A DNA stretch of 64,000 nucleotides from positions 44,198-108,197 of the forward strand of contig JBBIGV010000002.1 in assembly GCA_037447335.1 (NCBI GenBank), given 5' to 3'. Shown here piece after piece: positions 25,903-35,259 of this stretch. Position 1 is the first letter of the stretch. Each line of letters opens with the position of its first letter. The notes below the pieces were generated by a model. The model was given only the letters and a program-made list of their open reading frames with translations. It was not told where the DNA came from and did no database searches. The translations under genes were made by a program, and so were the position numbers. Origin of the DNA: JBBIGV01 sp037447335. GTDB lineage: Bacteria; Bacteroidota; Ignavibacteria; Ignavibacteriales; Ignavibacteriaceae.

Positions 25903-28900
25903 TATTAACAAGAACTGACACAGACACTTTTAATATTGAAGAGGAAGTTCACAGGCGCATTAATGCGAAAAGCCTCGACACGCTGCTGTTAATTGTTCCA
26001 ACCAATCGTAAAATGAGATATCTGAAAAAAGAATTAATTTCAAAAAGCCCGGGCGGCAATTGCGGAAGACTTTATCTCGATACAATTGGAACATTTTCAT
26101 CAAAGTTATTTTTCGAAATGAACTCTCCCAAAGAGAAAGTCCTTAGCGATGCTGCCGCTGCCGTGCTTGTAAGGCAGAGTTTTCGCGAGACAAAACTATC
26201 CTATTTTTCGAATTATAAAGATGATGTTCCCTTCGGCACTTTGCAGCGTGTTAAAAATGTAATATCACAGTATAAGCGTCATGGCATTACTCCACAGCTT
26301 ATTATAGAAGAAGCCCAAAAGCTTGAGGGCGGTGAACGATTAAAAGCGCTCGATATCGCCGGCATCTATTCAAATTACAAATTGAAGTGTGAACAGATAG
26401 GAGTTAATGAAATCGGTGATGTTTATGAAGGTTTGAATAGCTTATCAGTCGAAGAATTTAATGCCAGGTTTAAAAAACTTTATGCGGATGCTGAGCTTAT
26501 TGTGATTAACGGATTTGATGAGTTTACTTCTCCGGAGATTGAAATTATATATCGTGCTTCAGAAATTTTACCGCTTTTTATTTCATTCGATTATTACCGG
26601 GAAAACACGCTGCTGTTTGCTCATCTTGACCAGTGTTATAAAAAACTTAAAGCGAGGGGCTTTAAGATAATTGAAGATACTTCTCCCGATGTTAAGGATG
26701 GTTTCAAAAAGACAATCAAAGAAAAATTATTCGTCAGTACCGATGCAAACAAAAAAGATTTAGCGGGATCAATAACCTTGCTATCCGCCTCGACGCGATA
26801 CCAGGAAGTAGAGATAATCGCTAAAGAGATAAAAGAACTTATATTGCATGAAAAAGTTGAACCGCATAACATTTGTATTGTATTCAACCTGATTCATAAT
26901 TATTCACCGATCATCAGAGACGTTTTCCCCGTTTACGGGATACCGTTTAATCTTACCGATCGTTTTAAGCTGAGCACATCACAGCCGGTAATTTCCATTC
27001 TCAACTATCTTGAAATAATCGAAAATGACTTTTACTATAAAAATATTTTCAGGGCGCTGAGCGGAAATTATATTCGCTTTGATGATATTGACCTTTCTAA
27101 CCTTATACAGGCAGCCGTTGAATTAAAAATAATTTCAGGATTCAACAACTGGCAGAATACCCTGCACGATGCAATTCATAATATCTCTGAAAATGATAAC
27201 GGTGATACAAACAGCCTGAAAGCAGCCTCCTACAAAAAAGCTCTTAAGGATATAAACCGCATCTACGAAAAACTAAAATCATTTGACAAGCAGATGAGCC
27301 TGAGCGAGTTCAGCGAAAATCTTAATAAACTTATTTATTCATCCGGTCTTCCGCTCAATCTCTTAAATGAACCATACGGTGAACCTGAAAAGAATGTTAA
27401 AGCGCTTACTACCTTCAGCGAAATTGTTTCAGAGATGCTGGATATTTTCGCTTTGGAATATGGTAAAGACAAAAAATTTCCATTAAAGTTTTTTCTGAAC
27501 AATATGAGAACTGCAGTAGCCTCAAGCCGATTCAATATAAAAGAAAAACCTGATTTCGGAGTTCAGGTAACAACTCTTAATGAAATAAGAGGCATATCCT
27601 TCGATGTGCTGTTTATCGGAGGTTTGATTGACGGCGATCTTCCTTTACGTTACGCACCTGAAATATTTTTTTCCGGAGAGTATCTCGTTAAAGAAAACAT
27701 TCATCAGACTGAACAGCGGTATTTATTTTACCAGGCGCTTTCAGGTATGAAGAAAAAACTTTACCTGAGTTTTCCTTTACGGGAAGAAAAGCGGGAATTA
27801 GTCCAATCCAACTTTGTTAATGCTTTGCTTAATTTAATTAAAGCTGCAGAAAAATCTGAAAGCGATTACACTGATATTTATTCCAGAGACGAATTACTGA
27901 AAATTACCGGAACTGTCGGAGTGGAAAATATTACTGCAAAATTTCATGATATTTTTACCGACAATGAAATTGCGCAGATCAATCACTGCGTGGAAATTGA
28001 TAAGCTTCGTTCAGATCTGCCGTGGGCGGAGTCGCCATTTACGGGTCATCTTACAGAGGACATATCCGATTCAGCCAGAGAAAAACTTAACAGCCTTAAG
28101 GATGAGTTGTATTCAGTCTCCCAGTTGGAAAAGTACGCTCAGTGCCCGTATAAATATCTCGCCGAAAATATTTTGAAGTTAAACGTACGGGAAGAGCCAA
28201 CAGAAGAGTTTGAAACGATCGAAATGGGCACTTTACTTCATAATATACTTTATTCATTTTATAAAAAGATGAAGGAAGAAAAAATTATTCTTCCGGGCTG
28301 CAGTGATGAACAATTTCAATTTGCCTTCAAATGTTTATTTGAAATTGCAGAACTAAGAATCAATGAAGTAAATCTTAAATCCCCTTTATCTTTTCTTGAG
28401 AAAGAAAAAATTCTGGGAATAAATGGCAAACCTGAAAATTCAATTATTTACAGATTCCTGGTTACCGAAAGAGAAAACGCCGATGGGTTTGTACCGAAAT
28501 ACTTTGAAACTGGTTTTGGAAGAATTAAAGATGAAGAAGGCAGATACTCTGACTTTCTTGAGAACTTCAAAGCCGGCGGCGTTGATGTGAGAGGAAAGAT
28601 AGACAGGATTGATATAAATGAGTCCACAGGATCATTTAAAGTTATTGATTACAAATCAGGCGGAAAGAAACCGGCAAAGGAGGAACTTGAATCGGGGATT
28701 TCACTTCAGCTTCCGCTTTATTTATTTGCGGCAAAAGAATTAATTAAAGCGCAGATGCAGAAGGAATTCAATCCTTTCCTGGCAGAGATATACTCTCTGA
28801 AATTTAATTCAAAAGATTTTGGAAGAAAGCCTGTAACAACACTTTCCTTACGCGGCAGAAAAAAAATAAGTGAATACTCTGAACAGTTAACAGAAGACAA

Positions 28901-29054
28901 CCTCAGATTAATTGAAAAATGCTGCGCAGCTATTAAAGGCTACGTGGAAAATATTACCGCAGGCAAGTTCAATTTAACAACTTTAAAAAACCCTGATGAA
29001 GTTTGCAGGCACTGCAGCTTCAGAACTATATGCCGGATTGATGAAGCAAATTAG
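25899..29054 (+). CDS. AddB-like PD-(D/E)XK exonuclease with iron-sulphur cluster
   Basis: 1051 residues. The N-terminal two thirds resemble the AddB/inactivated UvrD-like helicase fold (LIVPTNRKMRYLKKEL at the start where a Walker A would be; no GxxGxGKT seen). The C-terminal nuclease has GKIDRID (about 900) and VIDYKSG (about 914). Four Cys in the AddB pattern, C749 (QCPYKY) and three near 1035-1044 (CRHCSFRTICR), should hold a 4Fe-4S cluster. AddAB-type complexes process DNA double-strand ends for recombination. No AddA helicase is in the window, so the partner lies elsewhere or is missing. Confidence 0.82.
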   Translation: MILTRTDTDTFNIEEEVHRRINAKSLDTLLLIVPTNRKMRYLKKELISKSPGGNCGRLYLDTIGTFSSKLFFEMNSPKEKVLSDAAAAVLVRQSFRETKLSYFSNYKDDVPFGTLQRVKNVISQYKRHGITPQLIIEEAQKLEGGERLKALDIAGIYSNYKLKCEQIGVNEIGDVYEGLNSLSVEEFNARFKKLYADAELIVINGFDEFTSPEIEIIYRASEILPLFISFDYYRENTLLFAHLDQCYKKLKARGFKIIEDTSPDVKDGFKKTIKEKLFVSTDANKKDLAGSITLLSASTRYQEVEIIAKEIKELILHEKVEPHNICIVFNLIHNYSPIIRDVFPVYGIPFNLTDRFKLSTSQPVISILNYLEIIENDFYYKNIFRALSGNYIRFDDIDLSNLIQAAVELKIISGFNNWQNTLHDAIHNISENDNGDTNSLKAASYKKALKDINRIYEKLKSFDKQMSLSEFSENLNKLIYSSGLPLNLLNEPYGEPEKNVKALTTFSEIVSEMLDIFALEYGKDKKFPLKFFLNNMRTAVASSRFNIKEKPDFGVQVTTLNEIRGISFDVLFIGGLIDGDLPLRYAPEIFFSGEYLVKENIHQTEQRYLFYQALSGMKKKLYLSFPLREEKRELVQSNFVNALLNLIKAAEKSESDYTDIYSRDELLKITGTVGVENITAKFHDIFTDNEIAQINHCVEIDKLRSDLPWAESPFTGHLTEDISDSAREKLNSLKDELYSVSQLEKYAQCPYKYLAENILKLNVREEPTEEFETIEMGTLLHNILYSFYKKMKEEKIILPGCSDEQFQFAFKCLFEIAELRINEVNLKSPLSFLEKEKILGINGKPENSIIYRFLVTERENADGFVPKYFETGFGRIKDEEGRYSDFLENFKAGGVDVRGKIDRIDINESTGSFKVIDYKSGGKKPAKEELESGISLQLPLYLFAAKELIKAQMQKEFNPFLAEIYSLKFNSKDFGRKPVTTLSLRGRKKISEYSEQLTEDNLRLIEKCCAAIKGYVENITAGKFNLTTLKNPDEVCRHCSFRTICRIDEAN

Positions 29055-29094
29055 GCACGAAATTAGATTGCTCTTTATTACAGAATGATTTAAA

Positions 29095-29123
29095 TTGACG
29101 CAAAATTTTTTTTGACATACAAT
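29095..29123 (+). promoter_or_regulatory. Putative sigma70-type promoter for the M43 protease
   Basis: TTGACG at 29095-29100, a 17-bp spacer, then TACAAT at 29118-29123, 37 bp before the ATG. Confidence 0.45.
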
Positions 29124-29159
29124 AATTCTTATCTATTAACTTAAGAAAGGACCCCCAAA

Positions 29160-31100
29160 ATGAAGTGGAGAATTTTACCACTGATCGTGGCTCTGTGCTT
29201 GTCAGTATCAGCAATGTTTGCTCAAGAAGGCACAATCCGGTGTTACACCGATGAACTTCTTGAGATTGAACTGCAGAATAACCCGTCTCTCAAAGAAAAA
29301 ATGGAGAATATGGAATTGAGGCTTCAGCAGTTCATTCAAAATAATCCTGACCTGATTGAAAACACCTCCGGCTCTGTTATGGTAATTCCGGTTGTTGTTC
29401 ATGTTATCTGGAATACTACTGCACAGAACATCCCTGATGCCCGTATTCATTCACAAATGCGAGTGCTGAATGAAGACTTCAGGAAAATATTCGGCACACC
29501 CGGTTGGAACACACATCCTGCCGGCGCTGATACGCGCTTTGAATTCAGGCTTGCCGATCGCGACCCGCAAGGCAACCCGCACACAGGTATTATCAGAGTT
29601 CAAACTTCAGTCACATCGTGGAATCCCAATACGCAGGATGCACAATTAAAAGCGCTCTCTTATTGGCCCTCACAAAATTATCTTAACATCTGGGTAGCAA
29701 ATCTTTCCGGTGGAATTCTTGGCTACGCTTATTTACCCGGTACTATTACGCCTACAAGAGATGGTGTAGTAATACTTCACTCTGCTTTTGGTCATAATTC
29801 ACCTTTGCCCCCTTACAACCTTGGAAGAACCACAACTCATGAAATTGGTCACTGGGTTAATTTACTTCATACATGGGGAGCTGGTTCAAACACCGGCTGC
29901 GAAGGCGATGACGGTGTTGCAGATACTCCGCTTTGCAGCGGGCAGTACTTTTCAGGCGTTCCGACCTGCCCCGCTCCAACTCAATGCGGTTTTGTAAGAA
30001 TGATTGAAAACTATATGGATTACTCCGATGACGGCTGTATGAACATTTACACAGAAGGACAAAGGCAGAGAATGTCAGCAGCTTACTTTACACACAGAAC
30101 TTCTCTCTGGTCTTCTTTTAAAGAAAGAATTAATGTTACCCAAACAGGAATGAACTATGATTTCCACAACTGGAACAATGAAGTTTTTGCAACTTTAAAT
30201 TTCACTTCACTTGGTTCTGTTGATACGGTAACTGTTGAAGTATGGCCTAATTTGCTTCCGCTTGATATGCCCTCCGGTTCAAAAGCTGTAAGAAGATTTT
30301 TTGACATACAGGCAAACGGAACCGGCTTTAATGCAACGCTTACAGTTCATTATAAAGATACGGAAGTAGTTGGATTTGTGAACGGAGATGCCAACCTCCA
30401 TCTCTACAGATGGGAAGGCGGAGGCTGGGCTTATCAGGGCGGGGTTGTTAACCCGACTGCAAATACTATTACGCTTGCAAACGTTAATCAGTTCAGCAGA
30501 TGGGCAATCAGCGATCCGTTCGATAATCCCGTGCCTGTTGAACTTACCTCATTTGCATCAACCGTGGATGGAAATAATGTTATACTCAACTGGTCAACTG
30601 CCAGCGAAATCAACAACCATGGTTTCGAAATTGAAAGAATGAACCTTGTTAATAATATTAACCATTGGTCAGGAATCGGATTCGTAAAAAGCCACGGAAC
30701 AAGCTCTGTTACCAATCACTATTCCTTCAAAGATGCAAATCTTGAACCCGGACTTTTTAATTACCGGTTAAAGATAGTTGATAATGATGGTTCTTATGAA
30801 TACAGCCAGATTGTTAATGTTGAAATAATAGGACCGGCGATATACGCATTACATCAGAACTATCCGAATCCGTTTAACCCTGCAACAACGATTACATACC
30901 AGGTGCCTGAAAAAGGTCATGTTTCATTAAAGGTATATAATGCACTTGGAGTTGAAGTTGCTAATATTGTCAGCGGTGTTGTTGAAGCAGGAATTCATGA
31001 TGTAGAATTTGATGCAAGCCTGCTAACGAGCGGAGTGTACTTCTACACACTAACTTCCGGTAATTTTACACAAACAAAGAAAATGGTTCTTCTGCGTTAA
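29160..31100 (+). CDS. Secreted M43-type zinc metalloprotease with T9SS sorting domain
   Basis: 646 residues. A signal peptide (ending SAMFAQ, about 22) is followed by a propeptide and the catalytic domain with H227-E-x-x-H231-x5-H237 (HEIGHWVNLLH) and the Met-turn NYMDYSDDGC: the pappalysin/M43 pattern. A linker domain of about 200 residues follows. The last 75 residues are a type A T9SS C-terminal domain (YPNPFNPATTITY...GVYFYTL...KKMVLLR), which directs export across the outer membrane and surface attachment. The upstream promoter and downstream terminator make it a single-gene unit. Confidence 0.92.
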   Translation: MKWRILPLIVALCLSVSAMFAQEGTIRCYTDELLEIELQNNPSLKEKMENMELRLQQFIQNNPDLIENTSGSVMVIPVVVHVIWNTTAQNIPDARIHSQMRVLNEDFRKIFGTPGWNTHPAGADTRFEFRLADRDPQGNPHTGIIRVQTSVTSWNPNTQDAQLKALSYWPSQNYLNIWVANLSGGILGYAYLPGTITPTRDGVVILHSAFGHNSPLPPYNLGRTTTHEIGHWVNLLHTWGAGSNTGCEGDDGVADTPLCSGQYFSGVPTCPAPTQCGFVRMIENYMDYSDDGCMNIYTEGQRQRMSAAYFTHRTSLWSSFKERINVTQTGMNYDFHNWNNEVFATLNFTSLGSVDTVTVEVWPNLLPLDMPSGSKAVRRFFDIQANGTGFNATLTVHYKDTEVVGFVNGDANLHLYRWEGGGWAYQGGVVNPTANTITLANVNQFSRWAISDPFDNPVPVELTSFASTVDGNNVILNWSTASEINNHGFEIERMNLVNNINHWSGIGFVKSHGTSSVTNHYSFKDANLEPGLFNYRLKIVDNDGSYEYSQIVNVEIIGPAIYALHQNYPNPFNPATTITYQVPEKGHVSLKVYNALGVEVANIVSGVVEAGIHDVEFDASLLTSGVYFYTLTSGNFTQTKKMVLLR

Positions 31101-31126
31101 TGCCTTAAGTAATCATTTTTTAATTT

Positions 31127-31166
31127 AATCCCCGGTATTGTTCAAAATGCCGGGGATTTTTTATTC
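31127..31166 (+). terminator. Intrinsic terminator after the M43 protease
   Basis: Stem AATCCCCGG/CCGGGGATT with a 14-nt loop and a following TTTTTATTCTTTT. It lies inside an open frame that extends the next gene upstream, which argues against any start for that gene before this point. Confidence 0.88.
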
Positions 31167-31266
31167 TTTTACAGCATTGCAAACGTCAATCAGAATTACT
31201 TTGTTGTTGCCTTCAATCTTCTTTAAATTGTTTTCAAAAATTATTCAACTAAATAGTAATGCCTTG

Positions 31267-32112
31267 ATGAAAATCGGAAGATATGATATTAAAATTCTGT
31301 TAATGGGTTACTTTGCCCTCGATGGCGGCGCTATGTTCGGAATTGTTCCAAAAGTGCTGTGGAGCAAGTCCAATCCGCCCGACGATTATAACCGTATAAA
31401 ACTTGCTACACGCGGACTCCTCCTTACCGATGATAAAAGAAAAATCATTATTGATACAGGAATGGGCGGCAAGTGGAAGGAGCGTTTCATTCAGATGTAT
31501 GAGGTTAATCAGCAGCAAAATTCAATTGATATTTCTTTATCACAGCATGGTTTAAAGAGAGAAGATATTACGGATGTTTTTCTTACACATTTGCATTTTG
31601 ACCATACCGGCGGCTCTACTGTTTATGATGATGGGAAACTTGTGCCTGCATTTCCTAACGCAAAATATTATGTCCAGAAAAAAAATTACGAATGGGCGCT
31701 TAATCCTTCCGATCGCGATAAAGGAAGTTATCTTACAGAAAACTTTGTTCCTCTGATGGAGGCGGGTGTTCTGAACTTTTTTGACGGCGGAAAAAGATTT
31801 GATGAATCAATTGAATTTGTCGTAGTTCACGGTCATACATTCTCGCAGCAATTAATCAAGTTATCCGATTCTTCCAACACGCTATTGTTTTGCGGCGATT
31901 TATTTCCCACTTCATCGCATATTCCAATTCCGTATGTGATGGGATATGATATCCAGCCGCTTGTAACAGTTGAAGAGAAAAAGAAAATATTGACCAAAGC
32001 AGTTGATGAAAACTGGCTGCTGTATTTTGAACATGATCCGGAAGTTCTTTATGCAACTATTAAAACCACCGAAAAAGGATTTGCAGTAAAAGAGAAATTT
32101 TTTGACTTATGA
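31267..32112 (+). CDS. MBL-fold metallo-hydrolase
   Basis: 281 residues from ATG 31267. Metal-binding motif HLHFDHTGG (HxHxDH) and later VHGHT and EHDPEV histidines are in the usual order of the metallo-beta-lactamase superfamily, in the branch of lactonase/hydrolase proteins. The frame is open back to 31138, but that stretch contains the preceding terminator and no family sequence. The substrate is unknown. Its stop overlaps the Rieske gene ATG by 4 bp. Confidence 0.85.
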   Translation: MKIGRYDIKILLMGYFALDGGAMFGIVPKVLWSKSNPPDDYNRIKLATRGLLLTDDKRKIIIDTGMGGKWKERFIQMYEVNQQQNSIDISLSQHGLKREDITDVFLTHLHFDHTGGSTVYDDGKLVPAFPNAKYYVQKKNYEWALNPSDRDKGSYLTENFVPLMEAGVLNFFDGGKRFDESIEFVVVHGHTFSQQLIKLSDSSNTLLFCGDLFPTSSHIPIPYVMGYDIQPLVTVEEKKKILTKAVDENWLLYFEHDPEVLYATIKTTEKGFAVKEKFFDL

Positions 32113-32441
32113 TAGAAAATGATTTTAAGAAAATGTGCCGCCTTTCTGAATTGAAAGAAAATGCCGGAAAAAGATTCTTAATTAATGATGTAGAGATTGC
32201 AGTATTTAAAATTAATGATGAAGTCTTTGCATTGAGTAACATCTGTCCGCATCAGCATACCGCGCTTATTTATGATGGATTTTTAGAAGATGGCTGCGTT
32301 GTCTGTCCCGCACACGGCTGGAAGTTTAACTTAAAAACAGGTAAACAGCCTGACGGAAGAAACGGATTAGATTGTTTTCCTGTTAAGATAATTGATGGTG
32401 AAGTTTATATTAAAGTTTTTAAAAAGGAAATGAGATGGTAA
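32109..32441 (+). CDS. Small Rieske 2Fe-2S protein (NirD-like)
   Basis: 110 residues, one Rieske domain. Cluster ligands are C46 and H48 (CPHQH) and C66 and H69 (CPAHGW). These small ferredoxins deliver electrons to oxygenases or reductases; NirD of nitrite reductase is a member, but no nirB is near. It is coupled to the MBL-fold gene by a 4-bp overlap. Confidence 0.87.
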   Translation: MIENDFKKMCRLSELKENAGKRFLINDVEIAVFKINDEVFALSNICPHQHTALIYDGFLEDGCVVCPAHGWKFNLKTGKQPDGRNGLDCFPVKIIDGEVYIKVFKKEMRW

Positions 32442-32447
32442 CAACTA

Positions 32448-32498
32448 TAACCTTCAAGGTTAGGGTTACCTTTTTCGATGTGCTAACCTTGAAGGTTA
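32448..32498. repeat. 16-bp inverted repeat of the AACCTTCAA type
   Basis: TAACCTTCAAGGTTAG (32448-32463) and CTAACCTTGAAGGTTA (32483-32498) form a perfect hairpin with a 19-nt loop. A related 11-bp pair is at 45060-45107. It lies between the Rieske gene and queG. Confidence 0.75.
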
Positions 32499-32517
32499 CT
32501 GACTCTTGGAAAATAGA

Positions 32518-33444
32518 ATGAAGATAACAATCGATTTGGTAGTTAATAAAGCTAAGCAGCTAGGATTTGATCTTGTCGGCTTTGCAAAAGCTGAGGAGTT
32601 AACTGAAGAGATTGTTAATCTTGAGAAATGGCTGTCTCTTGGTTATCAAAGCAGTATGGAATATATGGAAAGAAATATTGATAAAAGAAAAGATGTCTCT
32701 AAAATTCTTCCGGGGGCTAAAAGTGTTATTTCTCTTGGTCTAAATTATTATTCACCTGATGATTATTCTAATAAAAAAGATAAAGGAAAAGTTTCAAGAT
32801 ATGCATGGGGAAAAGATTATCATCTTATCATATGGGAAAAGTTAAGAGAGCTTGAAGAAGTATTAAAAGAAATTGATCCGGGTTTTGAATCCGTCTCTCA
32901 CGTTGATACCGGACCTGTTATGGATAAAGCCTGGGCTGTCCGTGCCGGCATAGGCTGGCTCGGCAAGCATACAAATGTTATCAACAGAGATTACGGAAGC
33001 TGGTTTTTTATTGCGAACATAATTTGTAACCGGGAATTTGAATACCCGGAACAAATACCCGATTTTTGCGGCAGTTGCACAGCTTGCATTGATGCCTGTC
33101 CGACTTCGGCTATAGTTGAAGAGTATGTTGTAGATGCAAACAAATGTATTTCATATCTCACAATAGAAAATAAGGGAGAGATTCCTTCAGAGTTTAAAGA
33201 TAAGTTTGATAACTGGATCTTCGGCTGCGATATATGCCAGGATGTTTGTCCCTGGAACACAAAATTTTCGATTATTACACGTGTGCCTGAGTTTAATCCT
33301 TATCCGGGTAATAAACAGCTCAACCTTGAAGAAGTAAAGAATATGGATGAAGCCGAATTTAAATCGCGCTTTGCTTCAAGTCCGATAAAGCGGGCAAAGT
33401 TACAGGGCTTAAAACGAAATGCAAACTATCTTAAACAGGAATGA
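32518..33444 (+). CDS. queG: Epoxyqueuosine reductase
   Basis: 308 residues from ATG 32518 (a TTG at 32506 would add four). It has the QueG hallmarks: the cobalamin-binding half with FDLVGFAKAEEL, RYAWGKDYH and DTGPVMDKAWAVRAGIGWLGKH, then two 4Fe-4S motifs, CGSCTACIDACP and CDICQDVCPWN. It catalyses the last step of queuosine tRNA modification and needs cobalamin, which fits the B12-uptake unit at 2-5 kb. Confidence 0.93.
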   Translation: MKITIDLVVNKAKQLGFDLVGFAKAEELTEEIVNLEKWLSLGYQSSMEYMERNIDKRKDVSKILPGAKSVISLGLNYYSPDDYSNKKDKGKVSRYAWGKDYHLIIWEKLRELEEVLKEIDPGFESVSHVDTGPVMDKAWAVRAGIGWLGKHTNVINRDYGSWFFIANIICNREFEYPEQIPDFCGSCTACIDACPTSAIVEEYVVDANKCISYLTIENKGEIPSEFKDKFDNWIFGCDICQDVCPWNTKFSIITRVPEFNPYPGNKQLNLEEVKNMDEAEFKSRFASSPIKRAKLQGLKRNANYLKQE

Positions 33445-33503
33445 TTGAATGAATGCACCCAAAATTCCTTCTGTGGAATGGTTGAATGATATTTATATAA
33501 CAA

Positions 33504-33612
33504 ACATCATTCATCCATTCAATCGATCAATTATTCTCCATTCATCCAATCAATCAATCAATCATTCAATCATTCATTCATTCATTCAATCCTTCTCCAT
33601 TCATCCATTCGC
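33504..33612. repeat. ATTC/AATC low-complexity tetranucleotide repeat
   Basis: Irregular tandem copies of CATT/AATC units over about 110 bp. It fills part of the 324-bp gap between queG and trxB; the rest of that gap is AT-rich with a possible promoter and no gene. Confidence 0.75.
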
Positions 33613-33691
33613 ACATACCAAATAAGATAAACGCAAACAAGAGGCGCACACTCAATTGACGTAATTCTTTCATTTAAAGTTCTTCCTATCC

Positions 33692-33720
33692 TTATTGAAT
33701 CTTTTGTAACTTTGTATAAT
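33692..33720 (+). promoter_or_regulatory. Putative trxB promoter
   Basis: Consensus TATAAT at 33715-33720 with a weak TTATTG 17 bp upstream. TAACTTTG (33707-33714) overlaps it and resembles the Bacteroidetes -7 element. Confidence 0.35.
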
Positions 33721-33768
33721 CAAATTCACACAAATTTATTTTAAACTATAATTCAATCAAGGAAAGAG

Positions 33769-34713
33769 ATGGCAAATAATCATCATAAAGTAATAATAAT
33801 CGGAGCAGGACCAGCCGGATTTACAGCCGCACTTTATACAGCAAGAGCAAATCTTAACCCAGTAATTTTTGAAGGTATGCAGCCCGGCGGACAACTAACA
33901 ATCACCACAGAAGTTGAAAACTATCCCGGTTTTGAGCATGGTATCCAAGGACCGGAGTTGATGGATATAATGAGAAAGCAGATTCACAGATTCGGTGCAA
34001 AGTCAATCTACAAGGAAATAACAGAAGTTGATTTTTCGAAAAGACCATTTGTATTAAAATCCTATAATGAAACTTACACCGCTGATGCGGTTATAATTGC
34101 AACCGGTGCATCGGCAAAGCTTATAGGTCTTGAAAGTGAAAAGAAATTTATGGGATATGGTGTTTCAGCCTGTGCAACCTGCGATGGATTCTTTTTTAAG
34201 AATCAGCGTGTGCTTGTTGTCGGCGGCGGCGATACTGCAATGGAAGAGGCAAACTTTTTAACCAAGTTTGCTTCGGAAGTGATGGTTATCCACAGACGTG
34301 AGGAGTTTCGTGCTTCTAAAATTATGCTTGATCGTGCGCAGAAAAATCCAAAAATAAAATGGATGATCAATAAAGTTGTTAAAGAAGTTATTGGCAAAGA
34401 AGAGGATGGCAGGAAAATTATGACAGGTGTAGTTCTCGAAGATACAAAAGACGGTTCAACTTCACAGCTTGATGCTGACGGACTATTTGTTGCCATTGGT
34501 CATGAGCCAAACACTGCGTTATTCAAAGGTCAACTTGATATGGATGAAACCGGTTACTTGAGAGTTAAACCAGGTTCAACTTATACAAATATTGAAGGAG
34601 TATTTGCTGCAGGTGATGTTGCTGACAAAGTATATCGGCAGGCAGTAACTGCCGCGGGCACGGGATGTATGGCTGCAATTGATGCAGAGCGATGGCTTGA
34701 AGCACAGGAATAA
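33769..34713 (+). CDS. trxB: Thioredoxin-disulphide reductase
   Basis: 314 residues, typical length. The FAD-binding GAGPAGFTAALYTARA is near the N-terminus, the redox-active C135-A-T-C138 is followed by DG, NADPH binding is GGGDTAMEEA, and the C-terminal FAD motif is GVFAAGDVAD. It reduces thioredoxin with NADPH. The ATG follows AAGGAAAGAG. Confidence 0.95.
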   Translation: MANNHHKVIIIGAGPAGFTAALYTARANLNPVIFEGMQPGGQLTITTEVENYPGFEHGIQGPELMDIMRKQIHRFGAKSIYKEITEVDFSKRPFVLKSYNETYTADAVIIATGASAKLIGLESEKKFMGYGVSACATCDGFFFKNQRVLVVGGGDTAMEEANFLTKFASEVMVIHRREEFRASKIMLDRAQKNPKIKWMINKVVKEVIGKEEDGRKIMTGVVLEDTKDGSTSQLDADGLFVAIGHEPNTALFKGQLDMDETGYLRVKPGSTYTNIEGVFAAGDVADKVYRQAVTAAGTGCMAAIDAERWLEAQE

Positions 34714-34722
34714 AACAATGTA

Positions 34723-34745
34723 GCCGCAGCCTTTATGGCTGCGGT
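34723..34745 (+). terminator. Hairpin after trxB
   Basis: Stem GCCGCAGCC/GGCTGCGGT with a 5-nt loop, 10 bp after the stop and between convergent genes. The T-run is weak. Confidence 0.5.
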
Positions 34746-34763
34746 TATGCTTCTCACAAGTTA

Positions 34764-35108
34764 TTACCTCGCCGTCATTTTCTTTGCAGTAAGATTCGCG
34801 ATTATAAATCCCAGTCCTGTTAAAGTAAATATGCAGAGAGGCACGTAATAGTACTTGCTTGTAGCATCTTCCAGAAACAATCCCACTCCAAGCCCCAATC
34901 CGAATGCAACTATAATTACACCGAACTTATACAAAGCCAGATCATCTTTTTTAGTTTTGAAATATTCCTTTATTTCCTCTGTTGAAAGCCCCTTCTCAAT
35001 CAGCATTTGCTTTTCACGCGAGCGAAAGTAAAATGCGGTAACGAGCACCAGTCCGGTTATAAAGATTGCAATAATCGGGATAAACAGTGCGAGCATACCT
35101 TCGTTCAT
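34764..35108 (-). CDS. Small membrane protein, DUF6249-like
   Basis: 114 residues with three hydrophobic segments (LFIPIIAIFITGLVLVTAFYF, FGVIIVAFGLGLGVGLFL, VPLCIFTLTGLGFIIANL). The cytoplasmic loop REKQMLIEKGLSTEEIKEYF resembles the DUF6249 group. In other genomes such proteins often sit next to ECF sigma factors, and here one starts about 150 bp away on the other strand. Function unknown. Confidence 0.68.
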   Translation of the reverse strand: MNEGMLALFIPIIAIFITGLVLVTAFYFRSREKQMLIEKGLSTEEIKEYFKTKKDDLALYKFGVIIVAFGLGLGVGLFLEDATSKYYYVPLCIFTLTGLGFIIANLTAKKMTAR

Positions 35109-35259
35109 TTTTTAATCCTTTCCCGAAAAATATTTTTGTTTCTGACGGTTATGACAATCAGCCCCGGAAAAAGGTTACAGTAAGTATTTGTGTTTTCTCC
35201 TCTGCCGGTCTAATTTTGATTTGTGATTTTTTGTGTTTGTAACCTTTGAGGTCAAGCGA

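Noticed and set aside
31138..31266. N-terminal extension (membrane-like) of the MBL-fold protein
   Set aside because: It contains the intrinsic terminator of the previous gene and no family sequence.
33504..33612. Possible CRISPR-like or iteron array
   Set aside because: The units are irregular ATTC/AATC tetranucleotides without fixed-length repeats or spacers, so it is simple low-complexity sequence.
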